Shown: positions 1 through 7,241 of the stretch, one piece after another
How the letters are laid out: every line of letters begins with the position of its first letter
Position numbering within the stretch: position 1 is the first letter of the stretch
Virus record (IMG/VR): IMGVR_UViG_3300018417_000846
Coordinates: 1-22,823 of that record
DNA: 22,823 nt
From: a virus
Reading direction: 5' to 3' (one strand)
Made by a program: the position numbers and the translations under genes
The notes under the pieces: generated by a model
Told to the model about the DNA's origin: nothing
Databases searched by the model: none
The model's input: the letters and a program-made list of their open reading frames with translations, nothing else

Positions 1-143
1 GGGACTTGAAAAATCTTTTTACTCAAAAGAGTAGAGAAGAATCAACAAAAGCTCAATTAAGAAAAAGAAGTAAAGACTCTATTGCTAGACCAAAGGCAGA
101 GAAAAACATTACTTCAAAAGATCCACGTTTACAAGGAATATAG
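1..143 (+). CDS. C-terminal end of an unidentified protein (partial)
   Basis: An open frame runs in from the left edge (first full codon at 3) and stops at TAG 141-143. It gives 46 residues that are rich in Lys, Arg and Glu and end in DPRLQGI. The composition suggests a basic, exposed, probably helical tail. The piece is too short and simple to identify. It is read as a real gene end because the frame is open to the edge and a clear promoter begins five bases after the stop. Confidence 0.5.
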   Translation, partial: DLKNLFTQKSREESTKAQLRKRSKDSIARPKAEKNITSKDPRLQGI

Positions 144-147
144 AGTA

Positions 148-176
148 TTGACTTTGTGAATTGAATCGAGTATAAT
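148..176 (+). promoter_or_regulatory. Sigma-70-type promoter for the peroxiredoxin gene
   Basis: TTGACT at 148-153 and TATAAT at 171-176 are separated by exactly 17 bases. The expected transcript start is near 183. This leaves a leader of about 23 bases with a GAGGA ribosome-binding site (194-198) before the ATG at 206. It is a near-perfect bacterial vegetative promoter, so the gene can be read by host polymerase early in infection. Confidence 0.85.
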
Positions 177-205
177 ATATAATTAAATAATATGAGGAAT
201 ATAAT

Positions 206-727
206 ATGAAACAAGGTGATAAATTACCACAAGTAAATTTTAGAGTAAGGTCACTAGGTGAGTGGCAAAATACAAATACAGATACTTATTTTAAAGACAA
301 AAAAGTAATCTTATTTTCACTACCTGGTGCCTTTACTCCAACATGCTCAAACCAACAACTACCTGGCTTTGAAAAACTTGCTAATGTTTTTAAAGAACAT
401 GGCATAGATGAAATTTATTGTATGTCAGTAAATGATTCGTTTGTTATGAACGCATGGGCAGATAAACAAAAACTAGAAAATGTAAAAGTCATACCAGATG
501 GTAATGGTGAGTTTACAGAAAAAGTTGGAATGTTGTGTTCAAAAAGAGATAAGTGTTTTGGTGACAGGTCTTGGAGATATGCTGCTATTATCAATGATGG
601 TGTAGTAGAAAAAGTGTTTGAAGAACCTGGAAAAGCAGATGACTTATCTGAAGATCCATATGGCGAATCTTCACCAGAAAATGTTTTAAAATTTTTACAA
701 GCAACTACTAATGGTAATAGAATATAG
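206..727 (+). CDS. Peroxiredoxin (AhpC/TSA superfamily, Prx5-like)
   Basis: This 173-residue protein should reduce hydrogen peroxide or organic peroxides using a thiol donor in the cytoplasm. The peroxidatic-cysteine loop is clear: PGAFTPTCS at 40-48, with Cys47 and the preceding Thr44 and Pro45. The partner arginine is probably Arg124 in GDRSWRYAAI, and DGVVEKVFEEPG matches the strand that follows it in Prx5-type enzymes. Extra cysteines (72, 111, 117) could act as resolving residues. Length is close to one full domain with no signal peptide. The gene has its own promoter and precedes the replication genes, so it is probably expressed early. It may protect the infected cell, or iron- and thiol-dependent phage enzymes, from oxidative stress; that role is inference. 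The family call is firm. Confidence 0.9.
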   Translation: MKQGDKLPQVNFRVRSLGEWQNTNTDTYFKDKKVILFSLPGAFTPTCSNQQLPGFEKLANVFKEHGIDEIYCMSVNDSFVMNAWADKQKLENVKVIPDGNGEFTEKVGMLCSKRDKCFGDRSWRYAAIINDGVVEKVFEEPGKADDLSEDPYGESSPENVLKFLQATTNGNRI

Positions 728-746
728 GTCATTGACTAACCTATAT
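722..746 (+). terminator. 8-bp hairpin straddling the peroxiredoxin stop; possible weak terminator
   Basis: ATATAGGT (722-729) pairs perfectly with ACCTATAT (739-746) around a 9-base loop. The stem covers the peroxiredoxin stop codon and is followed by GTTTG, only a weak T-tract. The -35 box of the next promoter (732-737) lies in the loop. It could end the upstream transcript, or it could be chance in AT-rich DNA. Confidence 0.4.
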
Positions 747-760
747 GTTTGTGATATAAT
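732..760 (+). promoter_or_regulatory. Sigma-70-type promoter abutting the DUF3310-like gene
   Basis: TTGACT (732-737) and TATAAT (755-760) are 17 bases apart. Counting from the -10 box puts the transcript start at about 767, the A of the next start codon. There is no Shine-Dalgarno sequence in between, so a leaderless mRNA is predicted. Confidence 0.8.
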
Positions 761-766
761 AATACT

Positions 767-1030
767 ATGAAATACAATGAAGATAAAATATGTAAAGAGA
801 TTTTAGATTATATAAAATCTACATATGGTCAACATTACTCATCTGGTAAAGATGGTATTCAAACTTTAGATTTGTTAAAGTCTATTGGTATTAAAAGTGA
901 TTTTTGCCAAGCCAACGCAATTAAATATTTGTCTAGGTATGGTAGAAAAAATGGTTATAATCGTAAAGACTTGTTAAAAGCAATTCATTATGTTATACTA
1001 TTATTAAATAATGATAAGGAGAAAATATAA
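767..1030 (+). CDS. DUF3310-like small phage protein
   Basis: This 87-residue protein matches the phage DUF3310 pattern. It has an N-terminal HYSSG (23-27), then GIQTLDLL, then a helix with NAIKYLSRYGRK (50-61), then DLLKAIHYVILLL. The family is common in phage early regions and is sometimes labelled nucleotide-kinase-like, but its biochemical role is not established. The start is the only sensible ATG. It lies 6 bases after a TATAAT box and has no ribosome-binding site, so translation is probably leaderless. The stop is one base before the sliding-clamp gene, whose ribosome-binding site lies inside this gene's end, so the two are likely co-transcribed. Confidence 0.75.
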   Translation: MKYNEDKICKEILDYIKSTYGQHYSSGKDGIQTLDLLKSIGIKSDFCQANAIKYLSRYGRKNGYNRKDLLKAIHYVILLLNNDKEKI

Positions 1031-1031
1031 T

Positions 1032-1697
1032 ATGAAAATAAGTGATAATACAATTAGTATATTGAGAAATTTCTCAGATATTAATGCTAACATTTTGTTT
1101 ACACCTGGTAAAACATTAAGTACAATGTCAACTATGAAAAACATTATGGCAAAGGCAGACGTTGAGGAAGAGTTTGAAACAGAATTTGGCATATACGATT
1201 TGCCAGAATTTTTAAGAGCAGTAGATTCTTTTCAACAACCAGTTTTAAAGTTTAATGGTTCTGCTAATTTAAAAATACAAGATGAAAAAACAACATTATC
1301 AGCTAGATATGCGTTTGCTGATAAATCTACATTAAGATATCCATCTAAACAAATATCAATGCCAGATAAGACAGTTACATTCACACTAAACAATAGTGAT
1401 TATGAATCTGTTAAAAAATTATATACAAATTTAAGTCTACCTGATATTGCATTTAAAGGTGAAAAAGGCAAAATTAAATTAGTTGCTTTAGATAAAAAGA
1501 ATAGTAACTCAAACGAATCATCAGTTACAGTAGGTGAAACAGATTTAGAGTTTACTGCATATGTTAAGGCTGAGAATATGAAAATTATTCCTGGTGATTA
1601 TGATGTTGCATTATCAAAGGCAAAAATTGCTCACTTCATAAACAAAAAGGTTAAAGTACAGTATTGGATTGCTTTAGAAGCTGACTCAACATTTTAA
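1032..1697 (+). CDS. 45: Sliding clamp (T4 gp45-like)
   Basis: This is the DNA polymerase processivity clamp, a ring that tethers gp43 to DNA and in T4 also activates late transcription. At 221 residues it is close to T4 gp45 (228). The N-terminus MKISDNTISILRNF parallels T4 MKLSKDTTALLKNF. The C-terminal WIALEADSTF is nearly the T4 ending, and IPGDYDVALSKAKIAHF matches the T4 strand before it. An upstream in-frame ATG at 1011 lies inside the previous gene; 1032 is chosen because AAGGAG (1017-1022) sits the right distance before it and because it matches T4. It is followed after 12 bases by gp44, the classical 45-44-62-regA-43 order. Confidence 0.95.
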   Translation: MKISDNTISILRNFSDINANILFTPGKTLSTMSTMKNIMAKADVEEEFETEFGIYDLPEFLRAVDSFQQPVLKFNGSANLKIQDEKTTLSARYAFADKSTLRYPSKQISMPDKTVTFTLNNSDYESVKKLYTNLSLPDIAFKGEKGKIKLVALDKKNSNSNESSVTVGETDLEFTAYVKAENMKIIPGDYDVALSKAKIAHFINKKVKVQYWIALEADSTF

Positions 1698-1709
1698 TAA
1701 GGAGGTGTT

Positions 1710-2654
1710 ATGTCAGATTTTCTATGGGTTGAAAAATACCGTCCAAGAAAAATATCAGATTGTATCTTAACCGAAGACTTAAAGAATACATTTTCTAAGT
1801 TTCTTAAACAAAAAGAAATACCAAATCTTCTCCTTTCTGGCACAGCAGGTACGGGCAAAACGACAGTTGCTCGTGCCTTATGTGAAGAATTAGGTTGTGA
1901 TTACATTATAATCAATGGTTCAGATGAAGGCCGACATATTGATACACTAAGAACTACAATCAAAAACTTTGCGTCTACCGTATCGTTAGACGAATCTACA
2001 AATCATAAAGTTGTTATTATAGACGAGGCAGATTATATGAATGCTGATAGTGTTCAACCTGCATTAAGAAACTTTATTGAAACGTTTTATAAGAACTGTA
2101 GATTTATATTTACTTGTAACTTTAAAAACAAAATCATACCTGCTTTACATAGTCGTTGTACTGTAATTGATTTTCGTATTACAAATGGTCAAAAAGTAAA
2201 AACTGCTACTGCATTTTTAGAAAGACTAGGTGAAATACTTAAAACAGAAAACATAGAGTTTGATAAAAAAGTATTGGCTGAACTCATACAAAGACATTAT
2301 CCAGACTTTAGAAGAACAATTAACGAACTACAAAGATATTCTGTAAGAGGTAAGATTGATAGTGGTATACTTGTTTCTTTATCTGAAATCAATAATAAAG
2401 AGTTGATTAAGATGTTAAAAGAAAAAAGATTTGGTGATATGAGAAAATGGGTTATTCAAAACCTTGATAAAGATCCATCATCTTTGTTTAGTAGTATCTA
2501 CGATATTCTATACAAACATCTACAACCTCAATCTATACCTGCGGCTGTACTAACAATCGCCGATTATCAATATAAATCAGCCTTTGTAGCAGACCACGAG
2601 ATAAATATGGTTGCGTGCCTGACACAAATCATGGCAGAATGTAAATTTAAGTAG
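1710..2654 (+). CDS. 44: Clamp-loader large subunit (T4 gp44-like AAA+ ATPase)
   Basis: This is the ATPase that opens the gp45 ring and loads it at primer ends together with gp62. The 314-residue protein is close to T4 gp44 (319). It shows FLWVEKYRPRKISD at the N-terminus (typical of RFC and gp44), Walker A GTAGTGKT (44-51), Walker B with DEAD-type VVIIDEADYM (101-110), the SRC arginine-finger motif (148-150), and a C-terminal helical collar. The ribosome-binding site AAGGAGG lies just upstream. It follows gp45 directly and precedes a small basic ORF and gp62. Confidence 0.95.
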   Translation: MSDFLWVEKYRPRKISDCILTEDLKNTFSKFLKQKEIPNLLLSGTAGTGKTTVARALCEELGCDYIIINGSDEGRHIDTLRTTIKNFASTVSLDESTNHKVVIIDEADYMNADSVQPALRNFIETFYKNCRFIFTCNFKNKIIPALHSRCTVIDFRITNGQKVKTATAFLERLGEILKTENIEFDKKVLAELIQRHYPDFRRTINELQRYSVRGKIDSGILVSLSEINNKELIKMLKEKRFGDMRKWVIQNLDKDPSSLFSSIYDILYKHLQPQSIPAAVLTIADYQYKSAFVADHEINMVACLTQIMAECKFK

Positions 2655-2662
2655 AGGGAGTA

Positions 2663-2818
2663 ATGGCAAAAAGAACATTTTTGAGAACTTTGATAGTGAA
2701 GTTGAGAATGTGGTATGCTGATATAAGAGGTCATCATGGTAAAAGATGGGATTATGAACCAGGTGATTACTATATGGGCAGCCATAAAGGTCATAGAAAA
2801 CACGAAAAACGACATTAG
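2663..2818 (+). CDS. Small basic protein of 51 residues between gp44 and gp62
   Basis: A short frame with AGGGAG (2654-2659) before ATG 2663 fills exactly the gap between gp44 and gp62: it starts 8 bases after one stop and ends two bases before the next ATG. The product is strongly basic and aromatic. The first half (MAKRTFLRTLIVKLRMWYAD) could form an amphipathic helix. The second half is rich in His, Gly and Lys and ends in a cluster of His, Lys and Arg. This suggests nucleic-acid binding or a structural add-on, but no family is recognised. Good spacing and ribosome-binding site argue that it is real. Confidence 0.65.
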   Translation: MAKRTFLRTLIVKLRMWYADIRGHHGKRWDYEPGDYYMGSHKGHRKHEKRH

Positions 2819-2820
2819 TA

Positions 2821-3219
2821 ATGATTGAATATAAATTATCAGATTATTTAAATGCAATTAACTGGACAAAAGTTAATTTGCTTGATGGTGATGATTTGAC
2901 CTGGGAAAAAAAATATCCACCATATGTAATTAACCGTTGTCTATCACAACATGTGGACGCTATAATGATGGCAAACGAGATGAATTTTCATCATAGCCTA
3001 ACTAAACGTCTTCAGTTTCATTTTCTACTAAATAGTATAAGAAAAAGAAAACGATTTGGAGGCAAGTGGACAACCACTGCAAAGTCGAAGAGCTTAGAGT
3101 ATGTAAAAGAATATTATGGTTATAGCAATGAGAAAGCAAAAGTAGCCCTAGACATACTGAATAAAACACAATTAAACTTTATCAAAGAAAAATTAGATAA
3201 AGGTGGGAGAAAAAAATGA
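2821..3219 (+). CDS. 62: Clamp-loader small subunit (T4 gp62-like)
   Basis: This 132-residue protein is the probable gp62 partner of gp44 in the clamp loader. Evidence is position between gp44 and RegA plus motifs typical of cyanophage-type gp62: YPPYVINRCLSQHVDAI (33-49), ANEMN and a basic stretch SIRKRKRFGGKW. It is shorter than T4 gp62 (187), as in other marine T4 relatives. It overlaps RegA by four bases (ATGA), so the two are translationally coupled. Motif evidence is weaker than for its neighbours because gp62 diverges fast. Confidence 0.78.
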   Translation: MIEYKLSDYLNAINWTKVNLLDGDDLTWEKKYPPYVINRCLSQHVDAIMMANEMNFHHSLTKRLQFHFLLNSIRKRKRFGGKWTTTAKSKSLEYVKEYYGYSNEKAKVALDILNKTQLNFIKEKLDKGGRKK

Positions 3220-3650
3220 GTGAAGAAAGTTTTAATTGGTCACCTGAACAGATGTTAGAGGTTACTCTAAAACAGCCAGATGATTTTTTGAAGATTAGGG
3301 AAACTTTATCCCGAATAGGTGTTGCAAGTAGGAAAGATAAAACATTATTTCAATCTTGTCACATACTACACAAACAAGGAAAATATTACATAGTACATTT
3401 TAAAGAGTTATTTGCTTTAGATGGTAAAAAAGCAACTTTAGTTGAAAATGATGTACAAAGAAGAAATACAATATCAGTTTTATTACAAGATTGGAATTTA
3501 TTGACGATTGTAAATCCACCAGCCGCTGAAAACAAAGCACCATTATCTCAAATTAAGATAATTGCTTTTAAAGAAAAAGGTGAATGGAACCTACAAGCAA
3601 AATATAATATTGGCAAAAAACAAACTACTGAAGAATCAAAAACTGAATAG
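3216..3650 (+). CDS. regA: RegA translational repressor
   Basis: RegA binds the ribosome-binding regions of early phage mRNAs and blocks their translation. The core from residue 13 (MLEVTLKQPDDFLKIRETL) aligns easily with T4 RegA (MIEITLKKPEDFLKVKETL). FQSCHILHKQGKYYIVHFKE matches the T4 stretch YQSCHILQKKGLYYIVHFKE, and the end KYNIGK matches KYTIGN. At 144 residues it is longer than T4 RegA (122) because of about 12 extra N-terminal residues and a short acidic tail. The start at 3216 has GGGAG upstream and overlaps gp62. Met13 (3252) is an alternative start giving a T4-like N-terminus. Confidence 0.93.
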   Translation: MSEESFNWSPEQMLEVTLKQPDDFLKIRETLSRIGVASRKDKTLFQSCHILHKQGKYYIVHFKELFALDGKKATLVENDVQRRNTISVLLQDWNLLTIVNPPAAENKAPLSQIKIIAFKEKGEWNLQAKYNIGKKQTTEESKTE

Positions 3651-3659
3651 GAGTATATA

Positions 3660-3959
3660 ATGATTAGATTATACAGACTCACCACAGGTGAGGACGTGAT
3701 TGGTACACCAGTTGAAGAAGACACAACTGAATTGCAACAAGCAATTAAAAAACCATTTGTCTTAATTCCAATGCAAGGCCAACCAGGCAAACCTATGCAA
3801 ATAGGATTTCATCCATTTATACCTTATACAAAAGATGAAATTATAAAAATTAAAAAAGCAAATATTGTTACTGAAACAACACCAGACGATAATATGGTAA
3901 ATGCATATCAACAAAATACTGGTCAATTAGTTACACCTAAAAGTAAAATCATCACATAA
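3660..3959 (+). CDS. Conserved phage protein between RegA and DNA polymerase
   Basis: This 99-residue protein opens with MIRLYRLTTGEDVIGTPVEED, a pattern (L-x-TGE-x-hydrophobic) resembling the first strands of Sm/Hfq-like proteins. It continues with KPFVLIP, FHPFIPYT and a DDNM..Y..NTGQLVTP tail. Similar short proteins occur next to regA and gene 43 in marine T4-like phages. No function is established; an Sm-like RNA-binding fold would fit the RegA neighbourhood but is only inference. A GGAG ribosome-binding site (3650-3653) supports the start. It ends one base before the -35 box of the polymerase promoter. Confidence 0.7.
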   Translation: MIRLYRLTTGEDVIGTPVEEDTTELQQAIKKPFVLIPMQGQPGKPMQIGFHPFIPYTKDEIIKIKKANIVTETTPDDNMVNAYQQNTGQLVTPKSKIIT

Positions 3960-3988
3960 TTGACTTTTCTAAGTCTTTATGTTATAAT
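3960..3988 (+). promoter_or_regulatory. Sigma-70-type promoter abutting DNA polymerase
   Basis: TTGACT (3960-3965) and TATAAT (3983-3988) are 17 bases apart. The polymerase ATG begins five bases after the -10 box with no Shine-Dalgarno sequence, so the transcript should start at or next to the start codon. Confidence 0.8.
3962..3975 (+). other. Small hairpin inside the polymerase promoter
   Basis: GACTT (3962-3966) and AAGTC (3971-3975) form a 5-bp stem with a TTCT loop, followed by TTTAT. It overlaps the -35 box. It may be a weak terminator for upstream transcripts. Because the stem is short, chance is a real possibility. Confidence 0.3.
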
Positions 3989-3993
3989 ATTAT

Positions 3994-6495
3994 ATGAATT
4001 TGGCGAGTACTTTTTATACAAACGTAGTTGAGCATAAAGGTAAATTACTTATTCGAGGTGTCGCTAATGGCCAATCGTATTTAAGTCGTATTAACTACAG
4101 TCCTAAATTATATTTACCTACAAAAGAACAATCCCAATTTAAAACACTAGACGGCATAAATCTTAAATCAAAAAGATTTGATTCAATTGTAAAAGCTAAA
4201 AATTTTTATAACGAATATAACGGCATACCCGAATATAAAATCTATGGTATGAATAGATACAACTATCAGTATATCGCTGATGAATACAAAGGTGAAATGC
4301 GATGGAATAAAGATTATATAAAGATATTCACACTTGATATAGAAACCGAGTGTGAGAACGGCTTTCCAGATCCTGATACTGCAAAAGAAACAGTTATCTG
4401 TATTACAGTAAAAAATCACACTAATAAACAGATATTAACATGGGGAACAGGTGACTTTATTTCTAAAAAATCTAACGTAACGTATGTAAAATGTCAAAAT
4501 GAAAAACACCTACTATTAGAGTTTATTAAATTCTGGTGTAAAAATCATCCTGATATTGTTACAGGTTGGAATGTAAAATTTTTTGATATACCTTATCTTA
4601 TGAATCGTATGAGATTTATATTTGATAATGATACAATCAACAAAATGTCGCCGTGGAATTATGTCAATGCTGATAGAGTACAAATGGGAAATAAGAACTC
4701 TCAGTTTTGGAATATACTTGGCGTTTCTGTTTTAGATTATTTTGATCTGTATAGAAAATTTACTTACGTAAGACAAGAAAGCTATAAACTAAATTACATT
4801 GCTAAGGTAGAACTGGGCGAACAAAAGTTAGATAATCCATATGAAACATTTAAAGATTTCTATACAAAAGACTATCAAAGATTTGTTGAATACAATATCC
4901 AAGATGTTGAATTAGTTGATCGACTTGAAGATAAAATGAAGTTGATTGAATTATGTTTAACTATGGCCTATGACTACAAAGTAAACTATACAGACGTGTA
5001 TTCACAAGTAAGATGTTGGGACACTTTAATATACAATCATCTATTAGAAAAAAATATTATTATACCACCAAGAGAAGACCATGAAAAAGATACTCAATAT
5101 GAAGGTGCATATGTAAAAGATCCACAACTTGGCTTACATAAATGGATTGTTTCGTTTGATTTGAACTCACTATATCCACATTTGATTATGCAATACAATA
5201 TAAGTCCTGAAACATTTGTTGGTGTTGAACCGAAGGCTGTTGGCGTAGAAAACTTTTTAGAAGAAAAATTAAATCTTAAATGGGCAAAAGATCGTAATGT
5301 AACTATCGCACCAAACGGTGCAATATTTAAAAAAGATAAGCAAGGATTCTTACCTGAACTTATGGAAAAAATGTATAACGAAAGAGTTATATTTAAAAAG
5401 AAAGCGATTGAAGCTAAAAAAGAATTTCAAAAAACAAAAGATCCAATTTATCAAAATGAAATATCTCGTTGTCATAATATACAGATGGCAAAAAAGATTT
5501 CACTAAACTCTGCTTATGGTGCAATTGGCAATCAATACTTTAGATATTTTGATGTGAAACAAGCAGAAGCAATTACACTTGGTGGTCAGTTATCTATTCG
5601 TTGGGTTGAAAGAGATGTCAATAGATTTATGAATAAGATTTTAAATACTAGCAATATAAATTATGTTGTGGCGTCTGATACAGATTCAATCTATCTAAAA
5701 CTTGATACACTTGTTGAAAAAGTTTGTAAAGACAAATCAACAAAACAAATAGTTGACTTTTTAGATAAGGCAGCTGAAGAAAAAATACAAAAAGTGATTG
5801 ATGACAGTTTTCAAAATCTTGCTAATTATGTAAATGCTTATCAACAAAAAATGATTATGAAACGAGAAGCAATTGCTAACAAAGGTATATGGGTTGCTAA
5901 AAAAAGATATATGATGAATGTATTTGATGAAGAAGGTATCAGATTTGATATACCTAAACTAAAAATTATGGGTGTTGAAGCAGTTAAATCATCTACACCT
6001 GAAGTATGTAGAGGTAAGATTAAAGATGCTATTCGTGTAATTATGAATGATAGTGAAGATAATCTTATTAAATTTGTACGTGATTTTAAAGAAGTATTTA
6101 AAACATTATCACCTGAAGAAGTTGCGTTTCCTAGGTCTTGTAATAATTTAGATAAGTACATAAACTCATCACAAATTTATAATAAAGGAACACCTATTCA
6201 TGTAAAAGGTTCTTTAATATATAATTACAACATACATAAACACAAACTTGAAAGAAAGTATCCTTTAATTAAAAATGGTGACAAAATTAAATTCTTAATG
6301 TTGAAACAACCAAATACAGTTAAAGATACAGTTATTTCTTTTGCTACAAAAATACCACAAGAATTTGAATTACACAAATATGTTGATTACGATATGCAAT
6401 TTGAAAAAACATTTACTGATCCGTTAAAGTTTATACTAGATTCTATTGGTTGGAAACTTGAACGTGAGGCTACACTTGAAAGTTTTTTTGGATGA
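3994..6495 (+). CDS. 43: Replicative DNA polymerase, family B (T4 gp43-like)
   Basis: This 833-residue enzyme copies the phage genome. The 3'-5' exonuclease is complete: Exo I DIE at 115-117, Exo II with N193 and D198 in GWNVKFFD, Exo III with Y300 and D304 in YNIQD. The polymerase motifs are intact: motif A D389 with SLYP (392-395), motif B KKISLNSAYG (500-509), motif C DTDS (562-565). It is slightly shorter than T4 gp43 (898), and the N-terminal region also resembles T4. The start lies directly on its promoter with no leader. This matters because T4 gp43 represses its own mRNA through a leader hairpin that cannot exist here. The stop overlaps a tiny membrane ORF by ATGA. Confidence 0.97.
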   Translation: MNLASTFYTNVVEHKGKLLIRGVANGQSYLSRINYSPKLYLPTKEQSQFKTLDGINLKSKRFDSIVKAKNFYNEYNGIPEYKIYGMNRYNYQYIADEYKGEMRWNKDYIKIFTLDIETECENGFPDPDTAKETVICITVKNHTNKQILTWGTGDFISKKSNVTYVKCQNEKHLLLEFIKFWCKNHPDIVTGWNVKFFDIPYLMNRMRFIFDNDTINKMSPWNYVNADRVQMGNKNSQFWNILGVSVLDYFDLYRKFTYVRQESYKLNYIAKVELGEQKLDNPYETFKDFYTKDYQRFVEYNIQDVELVDRLEDKMKLIELCLTMAYDYKVNYTDVYSQVRCWDTLIYNHLLEKNIIIPPREDHEKDTQYEGAYVKDPQLGLHKWIVSFDLNSLYPHLIMQYNISPETFVGVEPKAVGVENFLEEKLNLKWAKDRNVTIAPNGAIFKKDKQGFLPELMEKMYNERVIFKKKAIEAKKEFQKTKDPIYQNEISRCHNIQMAKKISLNSAYGAIGNQYFRYFDVKQAEAITLGGQLSIRWVERDVNRFMNKILNTSNINYVVASDTDSIYLKLDTLVEKVCKDKSTKQIVDFLDKAAEEKIQKVIDDSFQNLANYVNAYQQKMIMKREAIANKGIWVAKKRYMMNVFDEEGIRFDIPKLKIMGVEAVKSSTPEVCRGKIKDAIRVIMNDSEDNLIKFVRDFKEVFKTLSPEEVAFPRSCNNLDKYINSSQIYNKGTPIHVKGSLIYNYNIHKHKLERKYPLIKNGDKIKFLMLKQPNTVKDTVISFATKIPQEFELHKYVDYDMQFEKTFTDPLKFILDSIGWKLEREATLESFFG

Positions 6496-6635
6496 TAGAA
6501 TTGTTTTTAATTATGGTGATGATACATTGGGGTTATGCAACAGGAGGCATACTTGCAATTAAAACTGATTGGAGTATTCCTAGATTTTTAATTATTATAT
6601 TATTGATATGGACATTGATAAAAAGTATAGTGTAA
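6492..6635 (+). CDS. Tiny two-helix membrane protein (47 residues)
   Basis: This short ORF starts at an ATGA overlap with the polymerase stop and runs 28 bases into the methyltransferase gene. The product begins MIELFLIMVMIHWGYATGG, has a charged middle KTDWSIPR, and then a second hydrophobic run FLIIILLIWTLI ending in KSIV. Two short transmembrane helices with a charged turn are predicted. Overlap with both neighbours in other frames, together with strong hydrophobicity, suggests a real gene, but low-complexity AT-rich DNA can produce such frames. No family is recognised. Confidence 0.5.
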   Translation: MIELFLIMVMIHWGYATGGILAIKTDWSIPRFLIIILLIWTLIKSIV

Positions 6636-7147
6636 TTTACGCAGACCCACCATGGTCTTTTAAAACGTATTCTAATAAAGGTAAAGATAGAAGTCCTGAA
6701 AAACACTATAACGTTATGAACTTTAAAGATATATGTAATTTACCTGTTAATAAAATTGCAAACGACAATTCAGTTTTATTAATGTGGGTAATTGATCCAT
6801 TATTAGACAAGGCCTTTGAAGTTATTAATGCGTGGGGATTTAAATATAAAACTGTAGGATTTACTTGGGCAAAAACAAATAGAAAGTCTGAAGGATATTT
6901 TACAGGTTTAGGTTATTGGACTAGAGGTAATCCCGAAATGTGTTTATTAGCAACTAAAGGTAAACCTAAACGAATCAGTAAGAGTGTGCCTCAATTAGTT
7001 GTAGAACAACGTAGGGAACACAGTAGAAAGCCAGACATAATGTATAATCATATAGAGAACTTATTAGAAGGTCCTTATATTGAATTGTTTGCTAGAACAC
7101 AAAGAAAAGGATGGGATAGTTGGGGAAATCAAACAGATAAATTTTAG
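6608..7147 (+). CDS. MT-A70-family N6-adenine methyltransferase
   Basis: This 179-residue enzyme probably methylates adenine in DNA using S-adenosylmethionine. It has the hallmark DPPW catalytic motif (13-16) in YSVIYADPPWSF, then LLMWVIDPLLDKAFEVINAWGF and WTRGNPEMCLLATKG, typical of the MT-A70 family, and a C-terminal IELFARTQRKGWDSWGNQ. Length matches a single catalytic domain with no target-recognition add-on or restriction partner. It lies between DNA polymerase and a second methyltransferase, so it probably modifies phage DNA during replication, perhaps against host restriction. The target site cannot be read from sequence. Confidence 0.88.
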   Translation: MDIDKKYSVIYADPPWSFKTYSNKGKDRSPEKHYNVMNFKDICNLPVNKIANDNSVLLMWVIDPLLDKAFEVINAWGFKYKTVGFTWAKTNRKSEGYFTGLGYWTRGNPEMCLLATKGKPKRISKSVPQLVVEQRREHSRKPDIMYNHIENLLEGPYIELFARTQRKGWDSWGNQTDKF

Positions 7148-7148
7148 T

Positions 7149-7241
7149 ATGCAATTGACAATAGCAATAATATGTGTTATAATGATATATGGATTTATAT
7201 ATTGGATGTTAAGAAAGTGGAATGATGAAATACCTAAGTAA
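7149..7241 (+). CDS. Putative 30-residue single-pass membrane peptide
   Basis: An ATG one base after the methyltransferase stop opens a frame encoding MQLTIAIICVIMIYGFIYW followed by a basic and polar tail ending NDEIPK. This is a textbook short transmembrane segment with positive residues after it. It overlaps the next gene's start by 20 bases. However, a near-perfect promoter (7155-7183) lies inside it, so the hydrophobic reading may be a by-product of promoter sequence. Its resemblance in position and character to the 47-residue ORF at 6492 is the main reason to list it. Confidence 0.3.
   Translation: MQLTIAIICVIMIYGFIYWMLRKWNDEIPK
7155..7183 (+). promoter_or_regulatory. Consensus sigma-70 promoter before the second methyltransferase
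   Basis: TTGACA (7155-7160) and TATAAT (7178-7183) are 17 bases apart, both perfect. The start would be near 7190. An ATG at 7189 would give a leaderless 7-codon peptide ending at 7212, in frame with and 9 bases before the methyltransferase start. Its significance is unknown. Confidence 0.8.

Noticed and set aside
192-209. 5-codon ORF overlapping the peroxiredoxin start
   Set aside because: It uses the ribosome-binding-site bases themselves; very short frames like this are common by chance.
415-732. Minus-strand open frame opposite peroxiredoxin, and similar antisense frames throughout
   Set aside because: They mirror well-supported plus-strand genes, lack ribosome-binding sites and recognisable domains, and the whole window is plus-strand coded.
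1011-1031. Longer gp45 start at 1011
   Set aside because: The ribosome-binding site AAGGAG and alignment to T4 gp45 both support ATG 1032.
2600-2609. GATAAATATGG as a late promoter inside gp44
   Set aside because: It lies within the conserved end of gp44 and its ATG is in frame with gp44, so there is no separate gene to drive.
5318-5506. Plus-strand 62-residue frame inside DNA polymerase
   Set aside because: It lies wholly within the conserved polymerase domain; it is a shadow frame.
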